Source of the DNA: Robiginitomaculum sp.
GTDB lineage: Bacteria > Pseudomonadota > Alphaproteobacteria > Caulobacterales > Maricaulaceae
Assembly (NCBI GenBank): GCA_021776515.1
Contig: JAJFFS010000016.1
Coordinates: forward strand, 186,001-250,000
Direction: 5' to 3'
Length of the DNA: 64,000 bases
This document shows, in pieces, positions 47,615-57,534 of the stretch (its first letter is position 1; every line of letters starts with the position of its first letter). The notes under the pieces are model-generated. The model made no database searches and had not been told where the DNA came from. It saw nothing but the letters and a program-made list of their open reading frames with translations. The translations under genes and the position numbers were made by a program.

Positions 47615-50010
47615 AATTCTCACTCTCCTGGTTAAAACAACATCTGGATACCGATGCCAGCCTGACCGAGATCGTAGATGCCATGACCATGGCCGGTCTT
47701 GAGGTTGAGGGCGTTGAAAACCCTGCCGAGAAGCTCGCGGCGTTTTCCGTTGCCAAATGCCTTGAGGCCGAAAAGCACCCTAATGCGGATCGGTTGCGGG
47801 TTTGCAAGGTGGACACCAAAGACGGTATCAAGCAAATCGTTTGCGGCGCGCCCAATGCGCGGGCCGGAATATGGGTCATCTATGCCCCCGTCGGCGCTTA
47901 TGTGCCGGGCATAGATGTGACTCTCAAGAAGGCCAAAATCCGAGACGTGGAAAGCCTGGGCATGATGTGCTCGGCCCGCGAAATGGAGGCCGGCGATGAC
48001 CATGATGGTATTATTGAACTTGTCGGCGATGACTGGGAAATCGGCGGCGATGCGGCGGCGGCACTGGGCCTGAATGACCCGGTGATCGATTTTGAAGTGA
48101 CGCCAAACAGACCCGACTGGCTGGGCGTGCGCGGCATTGCCCGTGATCTGGCTGCGGCAGGTTTGGGAACGCTAAAAGACGACACCTTTGGCACCATCAA
48201 GGGCAGCTTTGACTGCCCGGTGGAGATTGAGATTGATGCCCCCGAGGCCTGCCCCGCCTTTGCCGGTCGGGTAGTGCGCGGCGTTAAAAACGGCCCATCG
48301 CCTGAATGGCTGCAACAACAGCTGATCGCCATTGGCCTGCGCCCCATTAGTGCGCTGGTGGATATTACCAATTTTCTCTCAATTGACCGCGCCCGGCCCT
48401 TGCATGTTTATGATATGGCTAAACTCTCTGGCTCCATCTGCGCACGCTGGGGTAATGGTGAGAACTTTGAGGCGCTGGATGGCAAGGACTATGACACAAC
48501 ATCAGACATGTGTGTCATTGCCGATGATGAACGTGTTCTTGGTTTTGGCGGCGTCATGGGCGGCACGTATTCGGGCTGTTCAGAAAACACCATAGATGTG
48601 TTTATCGAGTGCGCCTATTTCGACCCGAAAATTACCCGCGCCACGGGGCGTGCCACGGGGATAGAATCAGATGCCAAATATCGTTTTGAGCGGGGCGTTG
48701 ACCCGGCTTATGTTGAGGCTGGCCTTGATGCGGCTACGCAGATGGTGCTGGATTTTTGCGGCGGGGAAGCTTCGCACGCAACAATGACGGGTACGCCGCC
48801 GGTTTTCTCCCGCACCATTGAATTTCCGCTATCCGAGGTCAAACGCCTGACGGGTCTGGACCTTGGACAGGACGAAATTGCAAATATTCTGACCGGCCTT
48901 GGTTTTAGCGGTGATATGCCAAATAACGGGAACAATGATGTCTGGCAGGTCAATGTGCCAAGCTGGCGCGGAGACGCGGTCGGCAAGGCTGATCTCGTGG
49001 AAGAAATCGCCCGCATTTACGGCTTTGATAAACTGCCACAAGTCTCGCTTCGCCGGGCACCGGGCGCAGTAAAGCCTTTGGCGACGCCTTTGCAAAACCG
49101 GGCACGCCGGGGCCGCCGTGCGCTGGCCGGTGCCGGGTATCTGGATGCCGTAACCTGGAGTTTTTGTGCCCGTGAAGACGCCGCGCTGTTTAATGGCGGC
49201 GGCGATGAGCTTGTTCTGGCTAACCCCATTTCGTCAGAGCTGGATTGTATGCGCCCCAGCGCTCTGGTGCATCTGGTCCGCGCCGCGCAGCGCAATGCTG
49301 ACCGGGGCGTGGCTGATCTGGCACTGATGGAAATTGGTCCGGTATATTTAAGCGATGGACCTAATGACCAACGTCTGACGCTGGCTGGTATAGTGCGATC
49401 AAATCCGCGGCGTCACTGGAGTGGCACCTGTGAGCGGGACGTTTTTGACATCAAAGCAGACGTGCAAATGGCGCTAGAGGCTATGGGCGCACCGGTTGCT
49501 AATCTGCAGGTCTCAGCCGAGACCAGTTCATACTGGCATCCGGGACGCTCCGGGGCATTACGCCTTGGCCCCAAGAATTTGCTGGCAGAATTTGGCGAGA
49601 TACATCCTGGAATTTTGGCAAAGCTTGGTGTGGACGGACCGCTTTTGGGCTTTGAAGTTTGGCCCGAGGCTATTCCCGCCAGCCGTGCCAAGGGCGGACG
49701 TTCCAAAGGGGCAATGGACAAAAGCGATCTTCTGCCTCTGGCCCGCGATTTTGCCTTTGTGGTGGATGCGGCCCTGCCTGCCGAAACGCTTGTTCGTGCC
49801 GCCAAGGGTGCTGATAAAGCTTTGATTGCAGACGTGAATTTGTTTGATGTTTATGCGGGCAAAGGCGTCGAGGACGGCAAAAAATCCCTGGCCATCGAAG
49901 TTATTATCCAACCGCGTGAGGCGACGCTGACCGACGCGCAGATTGAAACCTTAAGCAAAACGATCATCACCAAAGTTGAAAAAGCCACGGGCGGGGTGCT
50001 TAGAGGGTAG
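47611..50010 (+). CDS. pheT: Phenylalanyl-tRNA synthetase beta subunit
   Basis: The 799-residue subunit carries the tRNA-binding OB fold ([19 protein letters not shown] near 50-70), the B3/B4 editing domain with [10 protein letters not shown], the B5 domain, the catalytic-like domain and the C-terminal ferredoxin-fold anticodon-binding FDX-ACB domain ([20 protein letters not shown]). The length is normal. The overlap with pheS makes coupled translation likely. A dispersed palindrome follows the stop. Confidence 0.98.
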   Translation: MKFSLSWLKQHLDTDASLTEIVDAMTMAGLEVEGVENPAEKLAAFSVAKCLEAEKHPNADRLRVCKVDTKDGIKQIVCGAPNARAGIWVIYAPVGAYVPGIDVTLKKAKIRDVESLGMMCSAREMEAGDDHDGIIELVGDDWEIGGDAAAALGLNDPVIDFEVTPNRPDWLGVRGIARDLAAAGLGTLKDDTFGTIKGSFDCPVEIEIDAPEACPAFAGRVVRGVKNGPSPEWLQQQLIAIGLRPISALVDITNFLSIDRARPLHVYDMAKLSGSICARWGNGENFEALDGKDYDTTSDMCVIADDERVLGFGGVMGGTYSGCSENTIDVFIECAYFDPKITRATGRATGIESDAKYRFERGVDPAYVEAGLDAATQMVLDFCGGEASHATMTGTPPVFSRTIEFPLSEVKRLTGLDLGQDEIANILTGLGFSGDMPNNGNNDVWQVNVPSWRGDAVGKADLVEEIARIYGFDKLPQVSLRRAPGAVKPLATPLQNRARRGRRALAGAGYLDAVTWSFCAREDAALFNGGGDELVLANPISSELDCMRPSALVHLVRAAQRNADRGVADLALMEIGPVYLSDGPNDQRLTLAGIVRSNPRRHWSGTCERDVFDIKADVQMALEAMGAPVANLQVSAETSSYWHPGRSGALRLGPKNLLAEFGEIHPGILAKLGVDGPLLGFEVWPEAIPASRAKGGRSKGAMDKSDLLPLARDFAFVVDAALPAETLVRAAKGADKALIADVNLFDVYAGKGVEDGKKSLAIEVIIQPREATLTDAQIETLSKTIITKVEKATGGVLRG

Positions 50011-50033
50011 GGCGCCTCAATGGCTACTTTTGC

Positions 50034-50119
50034 TGTCATCCCGGACTTGGTCCGGGATCCAGTGTGAATCCAAACGATCAAATGGGTCCCGGATAAAACT
50101 CTGTTTTTCCGGGATGACA
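50034..50119. repeat. Dispersed composite palindrome after pheT
   Basis: The outer arms TGTCATCCCGGA (50034-50045) and TCCGGGATGACA (50108-50119) are perfectly complementary over 12 bp. An inner perfect hairpin, CCCGGACTTGGTCCGGG (50040-50056), shares the left arm, so alternative foldings exist. It resembles the GTCATCCCGGACTTGATCCGGGATCC-type element common in alphaproteobacteria and may terminate pheST. Confidence 0.85.
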
Positions 50120-50196
50120 CCATAAGGAAAGCCCTGCGTCACTGCGTCGCTATAATTGTTCTGGCGGTATGGTGCCAAAGGTTATAGTGCGCGTAT

Positions 50197-51948
50197 ATGA
50201 CAGACCCGAATGATACCCCTTTTGCGGCAGACGCCTATTTCCTTGGACCCAAGTCAGAAAATGGCTCGTGGGTGCGTGGGGAATTTCAGGCTATTTTAGA
50301 CCATTGGTATGACTGGCGGCGCTCGCTTTTTGCCGATGACCCTGAGGCAATAACCGAAGCGCGTCGGCTATCACCGGAATTTCTGCGCGAACGTGAAGTT
50401 TTGGGCCAGGAATTGCGCAATCTACTGGTGATGTTGCGTTCAGAGGTGCCCAAATTCACCCCGCGTTATATTGGCCACATGGTGTCTGAATTATCGCTAC
50501 CCGCGTTATTGGGGCATTTTGCAACCCTGTTGCACAACCCCAATAACACTTCACGTGAAGTGGCCAAGGTGGGCGCCCGGATGGAATCCGAAGCCATCGC
50601 CATGCTGGCAAAAATGGTAGGCTATGAGCCGGCACTGGCACAGGGGCATTTCACCGGCGGTGGGACCATAGCCAATTTCGAGGCGGTGTGGCGGGCGCGT
50701 TACCGGCTGGACCATGCCCTGTCTCTGGCGTTGGTTTTGGCCGAGCGCGATGGCGATGAGCTGGATCCGTTTGCGGCGGCCCACATGGGGTGGCGAAAAT
50801 TTGAGCGCATACAAATTGAACGCAATGTTGACGAGGAAACTTTACGTGCCGCCAGTATGGTGTTGGGCAATCCGTTTGAGGTGGCAAAGCGGATCAGTCA
50901 ATGTTCTGGCCGGGATTATCTGGGGCCGGTGCTAATCACCCCGGGAAACAAACATTTTTCCTGGCAAAAGGCGGCCAACCTTTTTGGCATTGGGGAAAGC
51001 TCGTTCTGGAATACACCGCTGGACGCGCAAGGCCGGGTGGATATGGCGGCGTTGCGTGGACGTATTGACGAGGCCCGTGATGCGGGCCGCCCGGTGTTGT
51101 GCCTGACCAGTGTTGCCGGCACCACAGAGGCCGGTGAGATAGACCCGGTCGATAAAATTGCCGATATTCTGGATGCGCTAAAGGAAGATGGTATCCATAT
51201 CTGGCATCATGTTGATGCCGCTTACGGCGGATTTTTCTGTACCATGCGGGGTGGCAAGGCAGAGCTAGTTCTGGCACCAGAACAGCGTGCTGCTCTTGCC
51301 GCAATTTCGCGCGCGCAATCGGTAACTATTGATCCGCACAAGCTGGGTTATGTGCCGTATTCTTGCGGTGCCTTTGTTTGCCGCGATGAGCACGCCTATC
51401 GTGCGTCCAGTTTTCAGGCACCCTATATTGATCGCGCCGACACAAAAGACAAATGGCGTTGTACGCTGGAAGGTTCACGCTCGGGCGCTGGTGCGGCGGC
51501 AACCTGGCTAACCGGTAAAACACTGGGGTTTGGGCCGGAAAAGTTCGGCAAGATTATTGCCGCAGGCATTGAAGCCCGAAAAACCTTTCAGGCAGCTCTG
51601 GCCAAGGCCAATCCTCTGGTTCGCCCGCTTGACCCTGCGGACACCAATATTGTGTGTTTCTCACTGGCCAAGCCGGGAGAGCGTTTGAGCGTTTCCAATG
51701 AACGCACACTGGCCGTATATACAAAATTTCAGGCTAATGAAGATTTTTCAGTCTCAAAAACTGTGCTGGGTGCAGAGAGTTATGGTGCGCTCATTGATGC
51801 ACATCTGCAAAGTTATGACGGGGTGCGTGACGAGGATACTTTGGCGTTGTTGCGCTGTGTATTTATGAACCCGTTTTGGGCTAATCCCGATACCCGTGAT
51901 CAGCTGACACCAGAGTTTATTGCCTTATTGGCAGAGTTTACGGCTTAG
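50197..51948 (+). CDS. PLP-dependent group II decarboxylase
   Basis: The 583-residue protein belongs to the aromatic/glutamate-type decarboxylases. The PLP lysine is in TIDPHKLGYVPYSCGAFV (near residue 385), the cofactor Asp and His are in WHHVDAAYGGFF, and HFTGGGTIANFEAVWRARY and FSWQKAANLFGIG complete the fold. The amino acid substrate (tyrosine, glutamate, aspartate or other) cannot be told from sequence. It is convergent with the avidin-like gene and overlaps its 3' end by 11 bases. Confidence 0.88.
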   Translation: MTDPNDTPFAADAYFLGPKSENGSWVRGEFQAILDHWYDWRRSLFADDPEAITEARRLSPEFLREREVLGQELRNLLVMLRSEVPKFTPRYIGHMVSELSLPALLGHFATLLHNPNNTSREVAKVGARMESEAIAMLAKMVGYEPALAQGHFTGGGTIANFEAVWRARYRLDHALSLALVLAERDGDELDPFAAAHMGWRKFERIQIERNVDEETLRAASMVLGNPFEVAKRISQCSGRDYLGPVLITPGNKHFSWQKAANLFGIGESSFWNTPLDAQGRVDMAALRGRIDEARDAGRPVLCLTSVAGTTEAGEIDPVDKIADILDALKEDGIHIWHHVDAAYGGFFCTMRGGKAELVLAPEQRAALAAISRAQSVTIDPHKLGYVPYSCGAFVCRDEHAYRASSFQAPYIDRADTKDKWRCTLEGSRSGAGAAATWLTGKTLGFGPEKFGKIIAAGIEARKTFQAALAKANPLVRPLDPADTNIVCFSLAKPGERLSVSNERTLAVYTKFQANEDFSVSKTVLGAESYGALIDAHLQSYDGVRDEDTLALLRCVFMNPFWANPDTRDQLTPEFIALLAEFTA

Positions 51949-52387
51949 ACGGTGTTTCGCGCACAAAAATGTCGCTGCCGGCATGGATATGATCAAAGTC
52001 GTTTTCGCTCGCACTGCGTACCAAATGCCATAGTGTGCTTATCTCGGTCGTTGTTTCAGTCTCACGGCAATACCCGGTCCAGGCGGTGATACTGCCAGTT
52101 GCACCCCAACGCACCGTAAAGGACAGGGATTGCACCACATCGGGTCGGCTTTGTGTAGCGGCTGTCTTATTAAGCCAGCCGACGATGGGAAAAACCGCCC
52201 CGTCTTCGATTGATGCTTCGGAAACAAACTGGCCGCCAAATTTCCCGGTTTGCTCATTGGCATTTTCAAGCAAGATAGCAGAGCCGCGTGCATTGACCCA
52301 GCGCCCGGCAAGGTGATCGCAACTGGCATAGGCACTCATTGGCATCACAAAGAAGATGGCCAAGCTTAGCAATATTAAATTTTTCAT
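51938..52387 (-). CDS. Secreted avidin-family biotin-binding protein
   Basis: The 149-residue protein has a signal peptide (MKNLILLSLAIFFVMPMSAYA-SC). The mature part aligns to streptavidin and avidin through the whole barrel: LAGRWVNARGS (cf. ITGTWYNQLGS), FTVRW, SITAWTG (cf. SATTWSG), STLWHLV (cf. NTQWLLT) and AGSDIF (cf. VGHDTF). Streptavidin contacts N23, S27, S45, W79, S88, T90, W92, W108, L110 and D128 map to N32, S36, S56, W94, S99, T101, W103, W120, L122 and D139; Y43 is Phe54. Cys23 and Cys107 sit where chicken avidin has its Cys4-Cys83 disulfide. W120 of streptavidin, donated by a neighbouring subunit, aligns with Phe131, as in dimeric rather than tetrameric forms. No clear ribosome site is seen. 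Confidence 0.88.
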   Translation of the reverse strand: MKNLILLSLAIFFVMPMSAYASCDHLAGRWVNARGSAILLENANEQTGKFGGQFVSEASIEDGAVFPIVGWLNKTAATQSRPDVVQSLSFTVRWGATGSITAWTGYCRETETTTEISTLWHLVRSASENDFDHIHAGSDIFVRETPSKP

Positions 52388-52486
52388 GGCGTTATTTCTT
52401 ATTCTAATTCAATTGCTGATATTTAACTGTCGTCGCAGAAGCCAAGACGATAAACTGGGGTTCAGCTTTCACAAAGGGGTATTTCC

Positions 52487-54676
52487 ATGCGCAGATTTTT
52501 TCTTGTCAGTACGGCCATTTCAACACTCGTTCTTGCCACGGCCTGTAACGAGCCACAGGCACCGGCAAAGAGTGCTGCTAACACAGATGAAGTGAAACAG
52601 GATGCAAATATGAGCGAGAATATTCTACTGGCCGAATGGACCGGCCCTTATGGCGGCGTGCCAGCTTTTGACAAGGCCGATCTCAATGACCTTAAACCTG
52701 CGCTGGAAGCAGGCATGGCCAAAAACCTGGCCGAGATTGATGCTATTGCTAACAACCCCGCCGCGCCGACATTTGAAAATACCATTGTCGAGATGGAGCG
52801 CACCGGGCGCGATCTTGGCCGGGTATTTTCGTATTGGGGTATTTGGAGCGCCAATATGTCCTCGCCTGAATTTCGCGCCGTTCAGGGCGAAATGGCTCCC
52901 AGGCTTTCCGAGTTTAGTTCTAAAATTACGCAAAACACGGCACTCTTTGCCCGCGTGAAGGCGGTTTATGAGGGCGAGGAAATGAAAACCTTGCGTCCTG
53001 ATCAGCAACGTCTGACCTTGCTGACCTATGACGGGTTTGCCCGCAATGGCGCAACGCTGGATGGGGAGGCCAAGAAACGCTATGCGGCCATCAACCAAAG
53101 CCTCGCCAAGCTGCACACGGATTTTGGCAATAATGTACTGGCTGATGAAGAGGGTTATGTGACCTACATTAGCGCAGATCAGCTTGGTGGCCTGCCTGCC
53201 AGCTTTGTGCAGGCTTCTGCGGCAGCGGCCAAATCGCGCGATCATGAGGGCGAATATGCCATCACTAACACCCGTTCGTCCATGTCGCCATTTTTGATGT
53301 TTTCCACCGAGCGTGATGTGCGCGAAACGGTCTGGCGCACCTATTACAGCCGTGGCGATAATGCCGACAACCACGATAATAACGCCATTATTGCGGAAAT
53401 TCTTAAACTTCGGAACGAGCGCATAAAACTGCTGGGATATGATAATTATGCCGCGTGGCGGCTGGAAAACCGTATGGCCAAAACGCCAGAGCGGGCCTTG
53501 GAGCTGATGGAGGCGGTATGGCCTGCCGCCATTGCCCGCGTCGCCGAGGAGGTTGCGGATATGCAGGCGATCGCGGATGCGGAAGGTGCCAACATTACGA
53601 TTGAGCCTTGGGATTATCGCTTTTATGCTGAAAAGGTACGCAAGGCGAAATACGACCTTAATTCCGATGAAGTGAAGCAGTATTTGCAATTGGACAAGCT
53701 GCGCAGTGCCCTGTTTTTTGTCGCAGGCGAACTGTTTGACTTTGATTTTGCCCCGGTTCCCGAAGGTTCAGTGCCGGTTTTTCATGAAGACGTGACCGTT
53801 TGGGAAGTGACCAACCGGACAAGCGGCGAACTTGTGGGCCTGTGGTATCTTGACCCTTATGCCCGTCCTGGTAAGCGCTCTGGTGCCTGGGCGACCACCT
53901 ATCGCAGCTATGAGAATATTGATGGCAAACAGACGGTGCTGGGGTCCAACAATTCAAACTTCATCAAGGGCGCGCCGGGTGAGGCGGTGCTGATCTCCTG
54001 GGATGATGCGCGAACACTGTTTCACGAGTTTGGCCACGCACTGCATTTCTTCTCGTCCAGAGTGGACTATCCGACGCTCAATGGCGGCGTGCGCGATTAT
54101 ACCGAGTTTCAGTCGCAATTGCTGGAGCGTTGGCTGTCCACCGATGAAGTCATCAACCGGTTTTTGGTGCATCATGAAACCGGCGAACCCATTCCGGCGG
54201 AATTGGTGGCCAAAATCAAGGCGGCCGCGACCTTTAACCAGGGCTTTGCCACCACCGAATATCTGGCCTCTGCGCTGATGGATATGCGCTATCACACCAC
54301 CGACCCTGCCGGGTTGGACCCGGACAAGTTTGAGCGTGAGAACATGGCGGCCCTTCATGCACCGGCTGAAATTCCCATGCGCCACCGCAGCCCGCACTTT
54401 GGGCATGTTTTCTCTGGAGAGGGATATTCGGCGGGCTATTACGGGTATATGTGGGCCGATGTACTGACCGCCGATGCGGCAGAAGCCTTTGCCGAGGCAC
54501 CCGGCGGGTTTTACGACAAGGAATTGGCGAAAAAACTGGTCGATAATCTGTTTGCCATCCGCAATGCGGTGGACCCTGCCGATGCCTATCGTGCCTTTCG
54601 GGGCCGTGATGCCCGCATTGAAGCGCTCATGCGTGATCGCGGATTTCCGGTAACGACGGAGGATGACGGCGAATAG
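52487..54676 (+). CDS. M3-family oligopeptidase lipoprotein (Dcp-like)
   Basis: The 729-residue zinc metallopeptidase starts with a lipoprotein signal (lipobox LATAC, Cys20). The active site is LFHEFGHALH (HExxH) near residue 508, with the third zinc ligand Glu in YTEFQSQLLERW about 25 residues on. The C-terminal SAGYYGYMWADVLTADAAEAF is typical of dipeptidyl carboxypeptidases. It is probably anchored on the periplasmic face and clears peptides. The gene is divergent from the avidin-like gene, so about 100 bp of shared promoter region lies between. Confidence 0.93.
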   Translation: MRRFFLVSTAISTLVLATACNEPQAPAKSAANTDEVKQDANMSENILLAEWTGPYGGVPAFDKADLNDLKPALEAGMAKNLAEIDAIANNPAAPTFENTIVEMERTGRDLGRVFSYWGIWSANMSSPEFRAVQGEMAPRLSEFSSKITQNTALFARVKAVYEGEEMKTLRPDQQRLTLLTYDGFARNGATLDGEAKKRYAAINQSLAKLHTDFGNNVLADEEGYVTYISADQLGGLPASFVQASAAAAKSRDHEGEYAITNTRSSMSPFLMFSTERDVRETVWRTYYSRGDNADNHDNNAIIAEILKLRNERIKLLGYDNYAAWRLENRMAKTPERALELMEAVWPAAIARVAEEVADMQAIADAEGANITIEPWDYRFYAEKVRKAKYDLNSDEVKQYLQLDKLRSALFFVAGELFDFDFAPVPEGSVPVFHEDVTVWEVTNRTSGELVGLWYLDPYARPGKRSGAWATTYRSYENIDGKQTVLGSNNSNFIKGAPGEAVLISWDDARTLFHEFGHALHFFSSRVDYPTLNGGVRDYTEFQSQLLERWLSTDEVINRFLVHHETGEPIPAELVAKIKAAATFNQGFATTEYLASALMDMRYHTTDPAGLDPDKFERENMAALHAPAEIPMRHRSPHFGHVFSGEGYSAGYYGYMWADVLTADAAEAFAEAPGGFYDKELAKKLVDNLFAIRNAVDPADAYRAFRGRDARIEALMRDRGFPVTTEDDGE

Positions 54677-54696
54677 GCTTTTTTGCGCAACTAACC

Positions 54697-54779
54697 TGTC
54701 ATTACCGGGCTTGTCCCGGTAATCCAGTACTGTTTTGCACCATATTTCTGGATTGCCCGAACCAGTCGGGCAATGACAT
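54697..54779. repeat. Dispersed composite palindrome after the M3 peptidase gene
   Basis: ATTACCGGG (54701-54709) pairs with CCCGGTAAT (54715-54723), and ATTGCCCGA with TCGGGCAAT (about 54752-54775). Outer arms TGTCATT and AATGACA also pair. A weaker element with TTCCGGCGGAGGCTGCAATCC follows at about 54826-54850. The rest of the 276-bp gap has no supported gene. Confidence 0.8.
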
Positions 54780-54952
54780 CCCGGATTATCCAGTGGCAAC
54801 CATTTATTTTACCAGACACCCTTCACCGTCATTCCGGCGGAGGCTGCAATCCAGAGCAGCCTTTGAACTGGACCCCGGCTTTTGTTTGGGTGACGCGAGC
54901 GTAAAAGGTCTGCATACAACTGAATGCGAAAACGCTCTGCCTTTAATACATC

Positions 54953-55576
54953 TTATTTTTTATTGCCAAAGGGGCTGAACAGAGAGCGTTTTTTCTGTTT
55001 CGCTTTTTGGGCAGCTTCCGGGATTATCTCTTCTGTTAACAACACAGGGAGTTCCTCAACGGCTGGTTCTTCTCCTATCTCATCAGCGGGCTCTGTGATT
55101 GCCAGATCCTGATGACTAACCTCGGCGGGTTGTGAACCATAATCAGTCTCGCCTACCTCATCGGTTATATTGTTAGCTTCATCATTATCTTCTGCTGCCG
55201 GGGTTTCCTCAATAGCCCCTGCCTCACCATCTGCGCTCAAATTTTGCAGGTGCCCAAGAACCGAGGCAATGGCCTCATCCGTTCCCATGGTTTGCCGTTT
55301 GGCGATGGCATGGATGTTCAGCACGGCACTTAACGCTGTTGCGCCTGAGGCGAGGTTAGCGGCTAAAAGGTCATCAGTACCAGCTTGCTCAAGCGACTTT
55401 CCCTTGGCATCAGAAAGGCGAAATATGGTGTGTTCTGCAGTGGCATCAATCAAAACGATGAAGTCACCGGCGAGATAACTGTATGCAGTTTTTCCCGGCA
55501 CTTCAGCCCATTTGATGCGGCCCTCTTCAGAGGCATCAAACAGGCGTTCCAGCAGATCTACGGTGTGTTTGTGCAT
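54953..55576 (-). CDS. Unknown protein with acidic linker and basic C-terminus
   Basis: The 207-residue product is not recognised. The first 115 residues look globular (MHKHTVDLLERLFDASEEGR, WAEVPGKTAYSYLAGDFIVL, LAANLASGATALSAVLNIHA). Residues 125-185 are acidic and low in complexity, and the tail is basic (AQKAKQKKRSLFSPFGNKK). No signal or membrane segment is seen. It is convergent with the M3 peptidase and divergent from the DUF6460-like gene. Confidence 0.7.
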   Translation of the reverse strand: MHKHTVDLLERLFDASEEGRIKWAEVPGKTAYSYLAGDFIVLIDATAEHTIFRLSDAKGKSLEQAGTDDLLAANLASGATALSAVLNIHAIAKRQTMGTDEAIASVLGHLQNLSADGEAGAIEETPAAEDNDEANNITDEVGETDYGSQPAEVSHQDLAITEPADEIGEEPAVEELPVLLTEEIIPEAAQKAKQKKRSLFSPFGNKK

Positions 55577-55712
55577 TTTCAGTATCCTTACTCAGTACAA
55601 AATTTAATTACCTTGCCTGTTTATGGCACACAAAAATGGCAAGACAGTGTTCATGGCGCATTCAATTTGCTACCATTAAAACAAGCGACAAACTGTATAG
55701 GGTATTTTGATC

Positions 55713-56006
55713 ATGGATGAAACAAAGCCAACGCCTTTTTTTAAGCGTCTTTTCGCTTTTTCTCCCTGGGGCGTTTTTCGCTTGGTAGCGATCAGTGTCG
55801 GGGTTGGTATTGTTCTGGCGTTGCTAAACATAGATCCGGCAACGGTTTGGAGCGATTTTTTTGGTACGGTTGCCCGTGCCTGGGTCAAGAGCTGGCATGC
55901 CTTGACCGATGCTATGGATTGGGCTTTTGATTATTTCATTTTGGGTGCCATACTGGTTGTTCCCATATTTGTCATGCTTCGCATTTTAAAGGCCTTGCGT
56001 AAATGA
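55713..56006 (+). CDS. Small membrane protein, DUF6460-like
   Basis: The 97-residue protein has two hydrophobic segments (VFRLVAISVGVGIVLALLNI and ILGAILVVPIFVMLRILKAL) separated by a polar WVKSWHALTDAMDWAFD stretch. The pattern (hydrophobic helix followed by a NIDP turn) matches the small alphaproteobacterial DUF6460 family as far as I can tell. The ATG at 55713 is preferred to an upstream TTG. Its stop overlaps the next gene's start by four bases. Confidence 0.75.
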   Translation: MDETKPTPFFKRLFAFSPWGVFRLVAISVGVGIVLALLNIDPATVWSDFFGTVARAWVKSWHALTDAMDWAFDYFILGAILVVPIFVMLRILKALRK

Positions 56007-56800
56007 ATCGAGGAAATGCAGAGTTCAGATTTATCCGGATTATCGGTCTGGGGTTGGCGCTTATTGTGGCGGCATGTAGTTCATCAAGCTCTGGTATCGA
56101 TAAAAAAAATCCACCAACCGGCGGCACTCCCACAGAGTTTGGTTTTCAATATGCTCAGGTTATTGCCAAAAACGGGAACTGTGATCAGGCGCTACCCATA
56201 TTCATTTGCCTTGGTGAGCAAGGGGCTGGCTGGGAACTGGCTGTGCATAGTGGTGGTATGTGTGCATTGGAGGCGGCAAAGCTGTGGACTGAACCTTTGG
56301 GACAGAGACCAGGGTTTTTCAGCAAGCGTAGCGTCGTTAGTTTTGACAAACCATATTTTCGATCAAAAACGGCATTAAATGAAAAAGGGCTTTCACTTTT
56401 GCACAGTGCCGCCGCTGCCGGGTGGCCGGATTCGCAAGCGGCTCTTACCCGTATATTAGGCGCAGCTGGCAATGTAGATACCGACTTGTCCGAGGCAAAG
56501 CTTTGGCTGGCGCGGTATGACCGCAACCCGCGCCGTAAAATCTATGGCAGCAATACACTGGATAAGGACCTGCGCAGCCAGTTGGCCAGTATTGACCTTC
56601 CTCCTGCATCGGATGCTTTATGGGACAAAAAACAACTGATGCGGGGGTTACCGCAAGACAAGTTCTGCCAACAACTCATCCGCACACGTCCACAACAACA
56701 AGGTCTGGGCACGCCCGAGCAGGACGAAGTTTTACCTGGCAGCTTGCCTGAACCGGAAACTGTGGACCAGTCGCGCCAGCGTCAACAGCGCCGACGTTAA
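56003..56800 (+). CDS. Lipoprotein of unknown function
   Basis: The 265-residue product begins with a lipoprotein signal ([14 protein letters not shown], lipobox VAAC near Cys25). The middle has [24 protein letters not shown] followed by [15 protein letters not shown], which resembles a single Sel1-like repeat pair. The C-terminus is glutamine- and arginine-rich (RPQQQGLG...SRQRQQRRR). Its start is coupled to the preceding membrane protein by an ATGA overlap. Its 3' end overlaps truA on the opposite strand by four bases. Confidence 0.75.
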   Translation: MNRGNAEFRFIRIIGLGLALIVAACSSSSSGIDKKNPPTGGTPTEFGFQYAQVIAKNGNCDQALPIFICLGEQGAGWELAVHSGGMCALEAAKLWTEPLGQRPGFFSKRSVVSFDKPYFRSKTALNEKGLSLLHSAAAAGWPDSQAALTRILGAAGNVDTDLSEAKLWLARYDRNPRRKIYGSNTLDKDLRSQLASIDLPPASDALWDKKQLMRGLPQDKFCQQLIRTRPQQQGLGTPEQDEVLPGSLPEPETVDQSRQRQQRRR

Positions 56801-57534
56801 TACGTAACAGAGTTCAAATATAACCCGTGTGCGGGCGCAACAGGGCCACATCTGGCCCGGTCACAAGATTTGAGCGCATTGCCTATATCTGCCCTGACCC
56901 ATTTGCTAATGCCGACCTGGACCAGTGAGCCTGTAATGGAGCGTACCTGGCGGTGCAAATACGATCGTGCAGAGAAATAGAAGTGTATCTCGTCACCCAC
57001 GCGACTGACACGAATTTCATCTATGGTCCGCATGGGGCTTTTCGCCTGGCAATTGGTATCACGAAAACAGGTAAAATCATGATGGCCGACAAGGGCTTGT
57101 GCTGCCTCGTGCATCATTTGTGCATCGACATGTTGTGGCACACGCCACACCCTGCCGCTGTCCAGTGTCAGGGGCGGACGCCGGTCGATCAGGCGATATA
57201 AATAGGTGCGTTTCACCGCATCAAAGCGGGCCTCAAAGCCGTCGCCGACAATCTCGGCATTCAGCACCGCAATAGGATCTTTGCCTAAATGGTGGTTCAG
57301 TGCATCGCGCACCGTATCGGTGCGCAAATCCTTGGTCAGGTTCAGATGGGCCACCTGTCCCAATGCATGAACACCGGCATCAGTACGTCCGGCCCCAAAA
57401 ATGTCCACGGGTACTTCTTCCAGCGCACTGGCAGCACGCTCCAGCGCGCCTTGCACGCTGGGTTGATCGTCCTGGCGCTGCCAGCCGCAAAACGGTGCAC
57501 CGTCATATTCTATGGTCAATTTAAAACGGGTCAT
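56797..57534 (-). CDS. truA: tRNA pseudouridine(38-40) synthase
   Basis: TruA modifies U38-40 of many tRNAs. The 245 residues carry the catalytic aspartate in [19 protein letters not shown] near residue 52 and the [10 protein letters not shown] and [19 protein letters not shown] stretches. It is the last gene of def-fmt-truA, overlapping fmt by four bases (ATGA). Confidence 0.97.
   Translation of the reverse strand: MTRFKLTIEYDGAPFCGWQRQDDQPSVQGALERAASALEEVPVDIFGAGRTDAGVHALGQVAHLNLTKDLRTDTVRDALNHHLGKDPIAVLNAEIVGDGFEARFDAVKRTYLYRLIDRRPPLTLDSGRVWRVPQHVDAQMMHEAAQALVGHHDFTCFRDTNCQAKSPMRTIDEIRVSRVGDEIHFYFSARSYLHRQVRSITGSLVQVGISKWVRADIGNALKSCDRARCGPVAPAHGLYLNSVTY

Noticed and set aside
52625-53689. 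354-codon open frame antisense to the M3 peptidase
   Set aside because: It is a shadow of a well-conserved gene, with no recognisable domain or start signal.
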